The notes under the pieces were generated by a model that saw only the letters and a list, made by a program, of their open reading frames with translations, ran no database searches and was not told the origin of the DNA. A program made the position numbers and the translations under genes. From positions 136,822 through 170,029 of the forward strand of contig NZ_KI519496.1 in the NCBI RefSeq assembly GCF_000482745.1: a DNA stretch of 33,208 bases, given 5' to 3'. The stretch comes from Oleidesulfovibrio alaskensis DSM 16109 (GTDB lineage: Bacteria; Desulfobacterota; Desulfovibrionia; Desulfovibrionales; Desulfovibrionaceae). Positions 16,573-24,780 of this stretch are shown here, piece after piece. Positions within the stretch are counted from its first letter, which is position 1; every line of letters starts with the position of its first letter.

Positions 16573-17059
16573 GACTGAAACCTGCCTTGTTGGAGGTTGT
16601 CCGGAGCCGCTGCGGCTCCGGAAGAAACCCTGCCGGCCGCGTGAGGGCGACAGCGCGGCGGCCGCATACTGCAGCGGAGCGCCGCCCCGGCCGGCAACCA
16701 CGAGGACGAAAGTTTTTCTGAAAACGACACTGCATGTATACCGCAAATCAGCAGGAAAAAAACACCCGCAGGCTGTAAATATACCGCCCGCCGTAAATCC
16801 GGCCGGTTCCTGCCTTGAGCCGCCGCAGCATGCACGCCGCTTCCGATAAAATTCTTTTCGTAATCGCAACATGCATCAGCACAACAAAATATGCAAGCGG
16901 GCAGCACACTTTTTCTGATTACAAAACAATTCAGGCACCTTTGGGCCGCTCTTCCGCTAAAAACACATATACTGCAACGGCGTATTAAAATTCATTTTCA
17001 CACATAAAAGTTCAAAAACGAAACATCCGGCAATATTCATACTCCTGCTGCCGCACAGG
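16573..17059. other. Non-coding stretch upstream of the GAF/gapA operon
   Basis: About 490 bp with no supported gene. A GC-rich hairpin, CCGGAGCCG (16601-16609) and CGGCTCCGG (16613-16621), lies in the presumed 5' leader 29-49 bp before the GAF start and may affect translation. Sequence from about 16850 to 17040 is AT-rich and probably contains the promoter for the GAF/gapA transcript. No clear hexamer pair was fixed. Confidence 0.5.
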
Positions 17060-17275
17060 TCATCTGCGGAAAAAATATAGCAGCAGACTGCACACCACGC
17101 TGACCACTGCCATGGATGTCAGCGGAAAAAAGAATTTCACCCGCGGCGAGTCCACACGGATGTCACCCGGCAGCCTGCCGAACCACTGCAGAAGCCACGG
17201 CGCACAATGCAGCACCAGCCCCGCCGCAACCAGCAGCAGTCCCGCAGCCACAAACCACCTGCCCGGAGAATCCAT
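17060..17275 (-). CDS. DUF2905-family small membrane protein
   Basis: A 71-residue protein with two hydrophobic segments (about 6-31 and 49-68). The connecting FGRLPGDIRVDSPRVKFFFPLT motif marks the DUF2905 family, whose function is unknown. Sites AGGG and AGG lie upstream of the ATG. It is divergent from the PAS-LuxR regulator with about 100 bp between starts. Confidence 0.85.
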   Translation of the reverse strand: MDSPGRWFVAAGLLLVAAGLVLHCAPWLLQWFGRLPGDIRVDSPRVKFFFPLTSMAVVSVVCSLLLYFFRR

Positions 17276-17376
17276 GATATACCTGCCCTTTTATCGCTGC
17301 AGCGCCGCCTTTTCTTGCACGACTGCGCATGATACCTGCACAGAGGTATACATGAAAAACAGGAAGTCAGCACGCC

Positions 17377-18588
17377 GTGAACAAAAATGATCATAATACT
17401 CCGCCGGTATGCGCGCCCGGCGACGTGGTGGAAGCATGGGACGATGTGATTCTGTACACCGATGCCGCAGGCACCGTGACAGCAGGAAACGGCAAAGCGC
17501 TGCACTACCTGCCGCAAAGCGGACGCGCCGGGGCTCCCTTCTGGCAGACACTCAGGCTGGGTACACAGTCTCTGCAGCAGACCCTGCACCGCTTTGCCCC
17601 CATGCAGATACATGAAATATCCGGCACCCACGGCGAACGCTTCCTGTTACGCATCATACCGGTGCATCCTTCGCTTTCGTCCCGGGGCGGTTTTGTGGTT
17701 GTGGCAACAGACAACCGCCCGCTGGAAGCTCTGCACGAAACATACGAGGAGAGGCTGGGGGACAACATCTCCGCGTGGGCAGACTCCATAACCCTGTTCA
17801 ATGCGCTGTTTGACACTGCCAAGGACGCGACCTTTCTCATCAACGAGCAGGGCATCATTCTGACGGCAAACCCCGCAGCAGGCACACGCCATGCGCCTTC
17901 CGGCGGCGAACTGGCGGGCAATCCCGCAGAAACGCTGGCAGGGGCAAGCTTTCGCCCGCGCCTGCACAACGCCATGCAGACATTACGCCCCCGCACCGTG
18001 TGGGCAGAAAAAATTGTCGCGCTGGACGCACAGGGTGAAGGATATCCTGCCGAAGCCATCCTGCGTAAGATGGAGTTCACCGGCTACAGCCTGTTTCAGC
18101 TCATTCTGCACGATCTTTCCGCTCAGGTGGAGCTGAAAAAAGACCTGCAGGCACAGAAAGCCGAAGTGGAAAAAATGAACATCGCACTGCGTCAGGTTAT
18201 CCGCACCGTGGAAGAAGAACGGCAGGAGATACGCGAACAGCTGACCAGTCAGGTAAAAAAACAGCTGCTGCCTGCGCTGGAACGCATAACCAAAGCCGAA
18301 ACGCCCGAAGTGCGCGAAGGCTACCGCAACGTCATTCAGGAGCAGCTGAACGGCCTTACCGATACCGCCGGTGTGGAAGATGCAGACCTGCTGCGGCTTT
18401 CCCCCCGCGAAATGGAGGTCTGCCAGCTTATTCAACTGGGTCGCAACGGACAGGAAATTGCCGCGCTGCTCAACATGTCGTTTGAAACGGTACAGACACA
18501 CCGCAAAAACATCCGCCGCAAGCTGGGACTCAAAGGCCGCACCGTCTCGCTTTTCAGCTACCTGCGGCGCAAGCCCGCCCTTTCATAA
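17377..18588 (+). CDS. PAS-domain LuxR-type transcriptional regulator
   Basis: A 403-residue cytoplasmic regulator starting with GTG at 17377; AGGAAG lies about 11 nt upstream, so the start is moderately certain. An N-terminal PAS-like region (about 18-115) is followed by a second PAS (about 145-250) with LFNALFDTAKDATFLINEQG. A long coiled coil follows (about 252-320), rich in Glu, Gln and Lys. The C-terminal LuxR HTH runs LSPREMEVCQLIQLGRNGQE, with NMSFETVQTHRKNIRRKLGL as recognition region. There is no receiver domain, so activity is probably set by ligand or redox binding to the PAS domains. The target is unknown; the amino-acid ABC operon downstream is one candidate. Confidence 0.88.
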   Translation: MNKNDHNTPPVCAPGDVVEAWDDVILYTDAAGTVTAGNGKALHYLPQSGRAGAPFWQTLRLGTQSLQQTLHRFAPMQIHEISGTHGERFLLRIIPVHPSLSSRGGFVVVATDNRPLEALHETYEERLGDNISAWADSITLFNALFDTAKDATFLINEQGIILTANPAAGTRHAPSGGELAGNPAETLAGASFRPRLHNAMQTLRPRTVWAEKIVALDAQGEGYPAEAILRKMEFTGYSLFQLILHDLSAQVELKKDLQAQKAEVEKMNIALRQVIRTVEEERQEIREQLTSQVKKQLLPALERITKAETPEVREGYRNVIQEQLNGLTDTAGVEDADLLRLSPREMEVCQLIQLGRNGQEIAALLNMSFETVQTHRKNIRRKLGLKGRTVSLFSYLRRKPALS

Positions 18589-18912
18589 CGGGTATACCCG
18601 AATACCCGACACATCCCCGACGCCCCCCCTTGCCCGCAGCTTATAATAGTGTTTAGCTGCAATAATTCTGTACTGTGTCTTTTACTGTGCACTTTTTTAT
18701 TATGTGCACACGCAGCAGATGCCGTATCAGCATGAAACCGGACATAAGCATATGTCTGTCTTCATGCTTTTCCGGCTGTTCACCGACGTGCCCTGTATTC
18801 CGGAGTATCGCAGCATATCTGCCTGCTGCCGGAGACCTGCGTACATAAAGAGCTGTTTGCCGTTTTTATCCATACGCACAAGGGCACAACATAAACCTTA
18901 CCGGAGTTTACC
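18589..18912. other. Intergenic region before the amino acid ABC operon
   Basis: 324 bp. The 12-bp palindrome CGGGTATACCCG (18589-18600) directly follows the stop of the LuxR-type gene. TGTGCAC (18686-18692) and GTGCACA (18704-18710) form a 7-bp inverted repeat with an AT-rich 11-bp spacer, a possible operator. A short open frame at 18704-18916 has no ribosome site and no recognisable motif and is not called. Confidence 0.5.
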
Positions 18913-19698
18913 ATGAAGATTGCATTCCGTTATTTTCCGCTGGCTGCCGTGCTTATGCTCGCCCTTCTGCTTTCCGCCTGTTCGGAAGAAAAAACCGACG
19001 CGCTCAGCCGCATCAAGGAAGCGGGCGAAATCAGCTTTGCCATGAGCGGCGGTTACCCGCCCTTCAATTTTTACAATGACAGCAACGAGCTGACAGGCTT
19101 TGACGTTGACGTTGCCAAAGAGGTGGCATCGCGCCTCGGCGTTGCCTTTGTACCCGTGACCACAGAGTGGAGCGGAATCATTGAAGGACTGCGCTCCGGC
19201 GCCTACGACGGCATTCTTGGCAGCATGGCTGTCACCCCCGAACGCCTTAAGGTGGTAAACTTTTCAAACGCCTACTACTACTCTGGCGCGCAGGTAATGG
19301 TAAAAGACAGTGCCCCTTACACCGCACCGCAGGAGCTGAAAGGCAAGGTTTTCGGCGTGGTGACCGGCACAACGTTTGCCGAAGATGCCGAAAAGCTGGG
19401 CGCCGGCGAAGTGCGTCTGTACAAAGATGACACACAGACCCTGCTTGAGCTTGATAACGGCGTGGTCGACGCCGTCATCACCGACAGGGTTGTGGGTGTG
19501 AACGCCGTCAATTCCGGCAGATTCAACATCCGCATGCTGGGCGCCCCGCTGCGCAGCGAAAATATCGCCGTCGCCTTCCGCAAAGGCGAAGACACCCTGC
19601 TTAAAGAAGTCAACGCCGTACTTGCCGCCATGCACGAAGACGGCACGCTGGCCAGTCTGAGCCGCAAATGGCTTAACGCCGACATAACCACCCGCTAG
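18913..19698 (+). CDS. Polar amino acid ABC transporter substrate-binding lipoprotein
   Basis: A 261-residue family-3 solute-binding protein. A signal peptide with lipobox LLSAC places acylation at Cys23, so it is anchored at the membrane. The mature part starts with DALSRIKEAGEISFAMSGGY, then PPFNFYND and ELTGFDVDVAKEVA, the family signature. TEWSGIIEGLRSGAYDGILG and VTPERLKVVNFSNAY follow. The site CGGAG precedes the ATG. It is the first gene of a three-gene operon; a strong hairpin separates it from the permease. Specificity (glutamine, histidine, cystine or other) cannot be set from sequence alone. Confidence 0.92.
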   Translation: MKIAFRYFPLAAVLMLALLLSACSEEKTDALSRIKEAGEISFAMSGGYPPFNFYNDSNELTGFDVDVAKEVASRLGVAFVPVTTEWSGIIEGLRSGAYDGILGSMAVTPERLKVVNFSNAYYYSGAQVMVKDSAPYTAPQELKGKVFGVVTGTTFAEDAEKLGAGEVRLYKDDTQTLLELDNGVVDAVITDRVVGVNAVNSGRFNIRMLGAPLRSENIAVAFRKGEDTLLKEVNAVLAAMHEDGTLASLSRKWLNADITTR

Positions 19699-19716
19699 CG
19701 CGTAGAAACGCTTTTA

Positions 19717-19750
19717 CCGCCGCACACTACCCTCAGGCAGTGTGCGGCGG
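19717..19750 (+). promoter_or_regulatory. Intercistronic hairpin between binding-protein and permease genes
   Basis: A perfect 12-bp stem CCGCCGCACACT/AGTGTGCGGCGG has a 10-nt loop, begins 19 bp after the stop and has no U tract. It probably stabilises the upstream mRNA or gives partial termination, so that the binding protein exceeds the permease. The arrangement mirrors the phnD/phnC junction. Confidence 0.8.
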
Positions 19751-19788
19751 CTGCCCTGCCGTACAAACAACAACACACCGGAAATATT

Positions 19789-20442
19789 ATGTACTTCGAA
19801 TTTTCTGCCATACCGAAGTACCTGCCCTATTTTTTGCCTGCCGCGTGGATGACGCTGCAGGTGACAACGCTCGGCATTCTGCTGGGCTTTGTGCTGGGGC
19901 TGGGTACCTCTTTTCTGCGCATTTCCGACAAAAAGATTCTCAACCTGCCCGCCAGGGCCTACATATATCTCATCAGAGGAACCCCGCTGCTTCTGCAGCT
20001 GCTGTTCATCTATTTCGGGCTGCGCAGTCTGGCCGGTCTGGAAGCAATAACCTCTGCAGTGCTGGCGCTTGGTATCCATAACGGCGCATACATAGCGGAA
20101 ATATTCCGCGGAGCCATCAGCTCCATCTCCACCGGCCAGATGGAAGCCGCCCGCAGTCTGGGCATGTCCTACCCGCGGGCCATGGTGCGCATTATTCTGC
20201 CGCAGGCGCTCAAGCGGGCCATTCCGCCGCTGGGCAACCAGTTCATCATCGCGCTTAAAGATTCCTCACTGGCCAGTACCATCACCATCAACGAACTGCT
20301 GCTCAAGTCGCAGCAACTCGCCTCGTCCAATTTCATGATGATGGAAATGCTTGCCATCGCGGCACTGTTTTACCTGCTGTATACCGCGGTGTTCAGCTGG
20401 CTGTTCCACAGGCTTGAAGCAAAACTCGATACTGGCAGTTAA
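19789..20442 (+). CDS. Polar amino acid ABC transporter permease (HisM/GlnP family)
   Basis: A 217-residue inner-membrane permease with about five hydrophobic segments. The start is at MYFEFSAIPKYLPYFLPAAW, with GGAAA upstream. Family motifs are YIYLIRGTPLLLQLLFIYFG and the EAA loop GQMEAARSLGMSYPRAMVRI, followed by LPQALKRAIPPLGNQFI and LKDSSLASTI. Only one permease gene is present, so it probably acts as a homodimer. The ATPase gene starts 13 bp downstream. Confidence 0.93.
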   Translation: MYFEFSAIPKYLPYFLPAAWMTLQVTTLGILLGFVLGLGTSFLRISDKKILNLPARAYIYLIRGTPLLLQLLFIYFGLRSLAGLEAITSAVLALGIHNGAYIAEIFRGAISSISTGQMEAARSLGMSYPRAMVRIILPQALKRAIPPLGNQFIIALKDSSLASTITINELLLKSQQLASSNFMMMEMLAIAALFYLLYTAVFSWLFHRLEAKLDTGS

Positions 20443-20455
20443 AGGAGTCAGATCC

Positions 20456-21199
20456 ATGCAGAAAAAAAACAGACCGGTTATTGATATTGCAGGCCTGCAC
20501 AAATGGTTCGGCGATCATCACGTGCTCAAAGGCATCGACCTGCAGGTAATGCCTTCCGACGTTGTGGTGGTCATCGGTGCCAGCGGTTCGGGCAAAAGCA
20601 CACTGCTGCGCTGCGTAAACCTGCTGGAAGACTTTCAGGACGGAGAAATACGCGTTGGCGGTGTGGCCGTGCACAAAGAGGAACAATTCATCAACACGCT
20701 GCGCTCCCGCGTGGGCATGGTGTTTCAGCATTTTCACCTTTTTCCGCATATGACCACGCTGGGCAACGTAATGGAAGGCCCGCGGCAGGTGCGCCGCATG
20801 AACAAAAAAGAAGCCCGCGAACTGGCCGGGCACTATCTGGAAAAAGTAGGCATGGCGGACAAGGCAGACGCCTATCCGTCAACTCTTTCCGGCGGGCAGA
20901 AACAGCGCGTGGCCATCGCGAGAGCGCTGGCCATGGAACCCGAAGTCATGCTTTTTGATGAACCGACATCGGCTCTGGATCCGGAACTGGTGGGTGAAGT
21001 ACTCTCTGTCATGCGCACGCTGGCCGAAGACGGCATGACCATGATGGTGGTCACACACGAGATGGGCTTCGCCCGCGAAGTGGCCGACACCGTGGCTTTT
21101 ATGGATGAAGGCGTCATTCTGGAAAAAGAGTCTCCGCAGACGATATTCTCCTCGCCGCGGGAAGAACGCACACAGGCGTTTCTGGGGCAGATACTCTGA
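20456..21199 (+). CDS. Polar amino acid ABC transporter ATPase (GlnQ/HisP family)
   Basis: A 247-residue ATPase; the ATG at 20456 has AAAGGAG 9 nt upstream. Walker A is GASGSGKST, the Q-loop FQHFHLFPHMT, the signature LSGGQKQRVAIARALAM, Walker B VMLFDEPTSALDPE, and the switch His lies in VVTHEMGFAREVAD. All fit the amino-acid importer subfamily. It is the last gene of the operon and is followed after 17 bp by a copy of the palindromic repeat. Confidence 0.95.
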   Translation: MQKKNRPVIDIAGLHKWFGDHHVLKGIDLQVMPSDVVVVIGASGSGKSTLLRCVNLLEDFQDGEIRVGGVAVHKEEQFINTLRSRVGMVFQHFHLFPHMTTLGNVMEGPRQVRRMNKKEARELAGHYLEKVGMADKADAYPSTLSGGQKQRVAIARALAMEPEVMLFDEPTSALDPELVGEVLSVMRTLAEDGMTMMVVTHEMGFAREVADTVAFMDEGVILEKESPQTIFSSPREERTQAFLGQIL

Positions 21200-21216
21200 C
21201 CCCGCATGCCGCTGAA

Positions 21217-21681
21217 GCCTCCGGCGTGCAGGGAGATGATCTCCCTGCACCCTCAACGCGCGCCTCGCATATTCCTCAGATACGCCTGCAGCGCGCTGTA
21301 CTGCCTTGCTCCGTACCGGCAATGCCGCCCCGCACGCCCGCAAGCGCACAGCTGACCGGACGGCCTGTGGCGCAACGGGGGATGCAAGGGGAATCATTCC
21401 CTTTGCCCGTCGGAGACAGAAAACAATCACACAGAAAAACGCCTCCGGCGGGCAGGGAGATGATCTCCCTGCACCCTCGACGCGCGCCTCGCACACTCCA
21501 CAGATACGCCTGCGGCGCGCTGTACTGCCTTGCTCCGTACCGGCAATGCCGCCCCGCACGCCCGCAAGCACACAGCTGACCGGACGGCCTGTGGCGCAAC
21601 GGGGGATGCAAGGGGAATCATTCCCCTTGCCCGTCGGAGACATGAAGCAACCACACCTGAAGACGCCTCCTGCGGGCAGAT
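21217..21681. repeat. Two tandem 201-bp repeat units plus a partial third start
   Basis: Units at 21217-21417 and 21441-21641 are each exactly 201 bp and nearly identical, giving a 224-bp period with a 23-bp linker. Each begins GCCTCCGGCG and the palindrome GCAGGGAGA-TGA-TCTCCCTGC (21228-21248 in the first). Each ends GGGGGATGC plus a palindrome of AAGGGGAATCATTCCCCTT type (one base changed in the first unit), then GCCCGTCGGAGAC. A third linker and the first bases of another unit (GCCTCCTGCGGGCAG) end at about 21680. The array lies between the amino acid ABC operon and the diguanylate cyclase gene. Confidence 0.9.
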
Positions 21682-21850
21682 TATAAGTTTAATTTTTTCA
21701 TCGCCCGATATGGTAAACATATCCGCCTGTCCGTATGGCAGCACCTTTCCGGGCCGTCTGCCACGGAGCAGAGGACGCCTTGTCTTGTCTTGTCAGGCGC
21801 GCAAATACCGGTATAGTGCCTCCACACAACGCACATTACAGCACCATATC

Positions 21851-23050
21851 ATGATAGACATCCGCACAGTTCTCATACTCAATGCTCTTGTATTTCTTAT
21901 CGCCACGGGCTTTTCGTATTATATGTATACAAGAAAAGTTCCTGTAGATGGTGTAAAATGGCTTATTGCCGGATTCAGTTGCGGACTTGTAAGCATGGTA
22001 AGCTTTTTTACAAGAGGCTATATACCAACAGTCTACTCAGTACTTTTCGGCAACTCACTCGCTTTACTTTTTCTTATTATAATATATAACTGGGTAAGAG
22101 TATTTCTTGGCAAAGAAAAACTGACAAAACGCCAGTGGTCTTTTATCGCCGCTATCATAGCTGCATCAGCCTGCACCTATACATACTATGTTGCCATCGA
22201 CAATAATATTTTCATACGGATATTCATTGTCAATACTCTTGTCGGCATAATAGGACTGCTCTGCGGATACACGCTTGTTCGCGTAAAAGACGTCACATTC
22301 TGCAAAATAACAGGCATCAGCTGCCTGCTGCACGGCTCATACAGCATTATTTACGGAACAGTCAGCCTGCTAAGCCAGCAGAGTTCTGTGGAGTATCTGC
22401 AGGCTGGCCCGCTTATCAGAATTTCCGTTCTTGTCTCTCTGGTTTTCGGCATCATGCTGATGATGGGAGTCAGCAGCATGATCAATGAACGGCTGGTACA
22501 GATGCTGGAAAAGGAAGCCCGGACAGACCCGCTGACCGGACTGGGCAACCGGCGGGCTCTATACACGGCCGCAGCCCATCATGTGGCCCGCCTGCACCGC
22601 CTGTGTGAACCGCTGGTCATACTTGTGATGGACCTTGACCGGTTCAAATCCGTCAATGACAAGTTCGGCCATCCTGCAGGTGACGCCCTGCTCCGGCATT
22701 TTGCCGCCATGCTGCAAAAACAGTTCAGAGGCACAGATCAACTGTTCCGCTTCGGCGGAGAAGAGTTTGTCGCGCTGCTGCAGCCTTCGGACGAGCGGGG
22801 TGCTGTATGTCTGGCCGAAAGACTCCGCAGGGAGATTGCCGCATGCCCCCTTCAGCTGGGCGGCGCTTCCATCGCTGTCACCGTCAGTATAGGCATTGCC
22901 AATATGCTGCCGGAAGAACCCGACTTCACCAGAGCACTCGGCCGTGCCGATCAGGCTTTGTATAAAGCCAAGGCAGGCGGAAGAAACAGGGTGGAAAGTT
23001 CGTACACCGTGCATGCCGCCGACTGTACAGAGCCTGTACCCGCCGTCTGA
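21851..23050 (+). CDS. Membrane diguanylate cyclase (GGDEF)
   Basis: A 399-residue protein. The N-terminal 215 or so residues contain about six transmembrane helices forming an unassigned sensor module. The GGDEF domain follows (about 228-385) with TDPLTGLGNRRAL, VMDLDRFKSVNDKFGH and the catalytic RFGGEEF. An inhibitory-site motif RGTD (RxxD) sits five residues before GGEEF. It is expected to make cyclic di-GMP from two GTP, with product feedback. The ATG at 21851 (MIDIRTVLI) lacks a clear ribosome site, but the longer open frame runs into the repeat and is unlikely. The membrane-encoding half is noticeably richer in A and T than the GGDEF half. Confidence 0.9.
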   Translation: MIDIRTVLILNALVFLIATGFSYYMYTRKVPVDGVKWLIAGFSCGLVSMVSFFTRGYIPTVYSVLFGNSLALLFLIIIYNWVRVFLGKEKLTKRQWSFIAAIIAASACTYTYYVAIDNNIFIRIFIVNTLVGIIGLLCGYTLVRVKDVTFCKITGISCLLHGSYSIIYGTVSLLSQQSSVEYLQAGPLIRISVLVSLVFGIMLMMGVSSMINERLVQMLEKEARTDPLTGLGNRRALYTAAAHHVARLHRLCEPLVILVMDLDRFKSVNDKFGHPAGDALLRHFAAMLQKQFRGTDQLFRFGGEEFVALLQPSDERGAVCLAERLRREIAACPLQLGGASIAVTVSIGIANMLPEEPDFTRALGRADQALYKAKAGGRNRVESSYTVHAADCTEPVPAV

Positions 23051-23364
23051 CTTTCACCGCACCGGCGCGCTTGCCGGACTTCCTTCACTCCTTTCCTTCT
23101 CCGGTGTCCGCGTGCCGTTGCGTGCGTTATCACGTTCCGCCCGCGCCTGCTTATTCCCATTTTCCATTCAGTACACAGCTGATGCGCCGCGCACCGCCTC
23201 CCCCCCGCAAAGGCGCACTCCGGCACTCTGGCTGCTTTCTGCGGCCATCCCCTCCGGTTCCTTAAGCAGAAAAAAGTTATCCTCAGACTGATATGTATAA
23301 TTTAACAGCCGGTAACGGAGCGTATGATGGTTGCATCATAGTAACCATCTTCCACGGAGGAACC
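23051..23364 (+). promoter_or_regulatory. Promoter and leader region of the cytochrome/hydrogenase operon
   Basis: A perfect -10 TATAAT occurs at 23296-23301; at 17-nt spacing the -35 position reads AAAGTT (23273-23278), which is weak, so an activator is likely. The leader has two overlapping inverted repeats: TATGATG-GTTG-CATCATA (23323-23340), and GATGGTT (23326-23332) with AACCATC (23343-23349). They cannot both form at once. The ribosome site GGAGGAA lies just after. Sequence from 23051 to about 23260 shows no gene. Confidence 0.55.
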
Positions 23365-23769
23365 ATGGCTCACAGGCTTCTGTTATACGCCGCCGCGGCG
23401 CTGGCGGTGTTGCTCATCGCCGCGGCCCCGCTGCTGGCTTATGATGTTCCCGACAAAATCGTCATTGAACGGCCTGCCAATTATGAAAAGCTGAATTCGT
23501 GGGTCACCAAGGTCAACTTTACCCACGGGGCACACGCCATCAGAGTTTCCTGCAACCAGTGTCACCACAAGGAATCAGACAAGACTCTGGGCAAATTTGT
23601 GCCCTGCACCCAATGCCATAAAAGCGATGACCCCACAGACGAGTCCGGTTTTTACCGGGCATGGCACTCCGACGGTCCGCCCAGCTGTCTGGGCTGTCAC
23701 ACGCTGATGCGCAGCAAAGGCGGCAAAAATCCGGTGGGCTGCACCTCTGCCTGCCACAAGCCCCGGTAG
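23365..23769 (+). CDS. Class III tetraheme cytochrome c3-type protein, hydrogenase partner
   Basis: A 134-residue exported cytochrome. The ATG at 23365 has ACGGAGGAACC upstream. A signal peptide (AALAVLLIAAAPLLA) is cut before YDVPDKIVIE. Heme sites are CNQCHH, CTQCHK and CLGCHT (CXXCH) and a final CTSACHK, which has three residues between the cysteines (CX3CH). Typical cytochrome c3 uses CX2CH or CX4CH. Distal His candidates lie in NFTHGAHAI and RAWHSDG. It is 15 bp ahead of the hydrogenase small subunit and is probably the electron acceptor of that enzyme in the periplasm, as in hydrogenases with a dedicated c3. Confidence 0.9.
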   Translation: MAHRLLLYAAAALAVLLIAAAPLLAYDVPDKIVIERPANYEKLNSWVTKVNFTHGAHAIRVSCNQCHHKESDKTLGKFVPCTQCHKSDDPTDESGFYRAWHSDGPPSCLGCHTLMRSKGGKNPVGCTSACHKPR

Positions 23770-23784
23770 CCACAGGAGGATATC

Positions 23785-24750
23785 ATGCCCAACGGTAACA
23801 GATTTGATGCACTGAAAATGACCGTAGGAACCAGAGAGGTCAGCCGCCGTGATTTTATGAAGTTCTGCGGTGTCATGGCTACTTTTCTGGGCATGGGGCC
23901 CGCATTTGCCCCGCAGATAGCCCATGCGCTGATGACCAAAAAACGCCCTTCGGTGGTGTACCTGCACTGCGCGGAATGCACCGGCTGCACAGAAGGACTG
24001 CTCAGAGCGTATGAGCCGTATTTTGACGAAATAATCATGAACACCATCTCGCTGGACTATTGCGAGACCGTCATGGCTGCCGCAGGCGATGCAGCCCACG
24101 CAGCGCTGGAAAAAGCCCTTATCAATCCGGAAGGATATATCTGCGTCATCGAAGGCGGCATACCCACCCGTCATGGCGGAGAATACGGCAAAGTGGGCGG
24201 AGAAACCATGTTTCAGCTGTGTGCGCGCGTGGCCTCCAAAGCCATGGCCACCATCGCCATGGGGTCTTGTGCCTGTTTTGGCGGTGTGCAGGCTGCCGCG
24301 CCCAATCCTTCGGGAGCCAAAGGGGTGAACGAAGCCCTGAAAGCAGTGGGGGTGAATGCCATCAACATTGCCGGTTGCCCGCCCAACCCCATGAACTTTG
24401 TGGGCACAGTGGTGCACCTGCTTACCAAGGGTATGCCTGAACTTGATACCTGGAACCGCCCGCTGCTGTTTTACGGTGATACCGTGCACGACCACTGCCC
24501 GCGGCAGAAGCATTTTAACAAAGGCGAATTTGCCCCGGGCTTTGGCAGTCCCGAAGCCAAAAAAGGCTGGTGCCTGTATCAGCTGGGCTGCAAAGGGCCA
24601 TACACCTATAACAACTGCCCCACAGCGCTTTTCAATCAGGTCAACTGGCCGGTAAAGGCCGGAGCCCCCTGTATAGGCTGCAGCGAACCCAACTTCTGGG
24701 ACAAATACTCGCCCTTTTTCCACCCCATTGAAGACGGCCCCGAAAGCTAA
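23785..24750 (+). CDS. hynB: Periplasmic [NiFe] hydrogenase small subunit
   Basis: A 321-residue Fe-S subunit that relays electrons from the NiFe site. The twin-arginine signal SRRDFMKFCGV (20-30) directs export of the folded dimer. Proximal cluster ligands start with CAECTGC (62, 65, 68), and GSCACFGGVQ and NIAGCPPNP follow. The distal and medial cluster region has VHDHCPRQKHF, KGWCLYQLGCKGP, YNNCP and PCIGC. The ribosome site is CAGGAGG. The order cytochrome, small, large in one operon fits a Hyn-type enzyme with its own cytochrome. The family uses both hynA/hynB symbols for the small subunit in different papers. Confidence 0.95.
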   Translation: MPNGNRFDALKMTVGTREVSRRDFMKFCGVMATFLGMGPAFAPQIAHALMTKKRPSVVYLHCAECTGCTEGLLRAYEPYFDEIIMNTISLDYCETVMAAAGDAAHAALEKALINPEGYICVIEGGIPTRHGGEYGKVGGETMFQLCARVASKAMATIAMGSCACFGGVQAAAPNPSGAKGVNEALKAVGVNAINIAGCPPNPMNFVGTVVHLLTKGMPELDTWNRPLLFYGDTVHDHCPRQKHFNKGEFAPGFGSPEAKKGWCLYQLGCKGPYTYNNCPTALFNQVNWPVKAGAPCIGCSEPNFWDKYSPFFHPIEDGPES

Positions 24751-24780
24751 CCCGCGCCGCCCGAAAGGAGATAAGACCGA

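Noticed and set aside
18686..18710. A shared regulator site between 18686-18710 and the GTGCAT...ATGCAC repeat near 30937
   Set aside because: The two share only a common 6-mer type and an AT-rich spacer; similarity is within chance.
18704..18916. A 70-codon frame before the amino acid binding protein
   Set aside because: No ribosome site, no motif, and it overlaps the ribosome site and start of a clear gene.
21217..21681. CRISPR array
   Set aside because: The repeat unit is 201 bp with 23-bp conserved linkers, not short repeats with unique spacers, and no cas genes are present.
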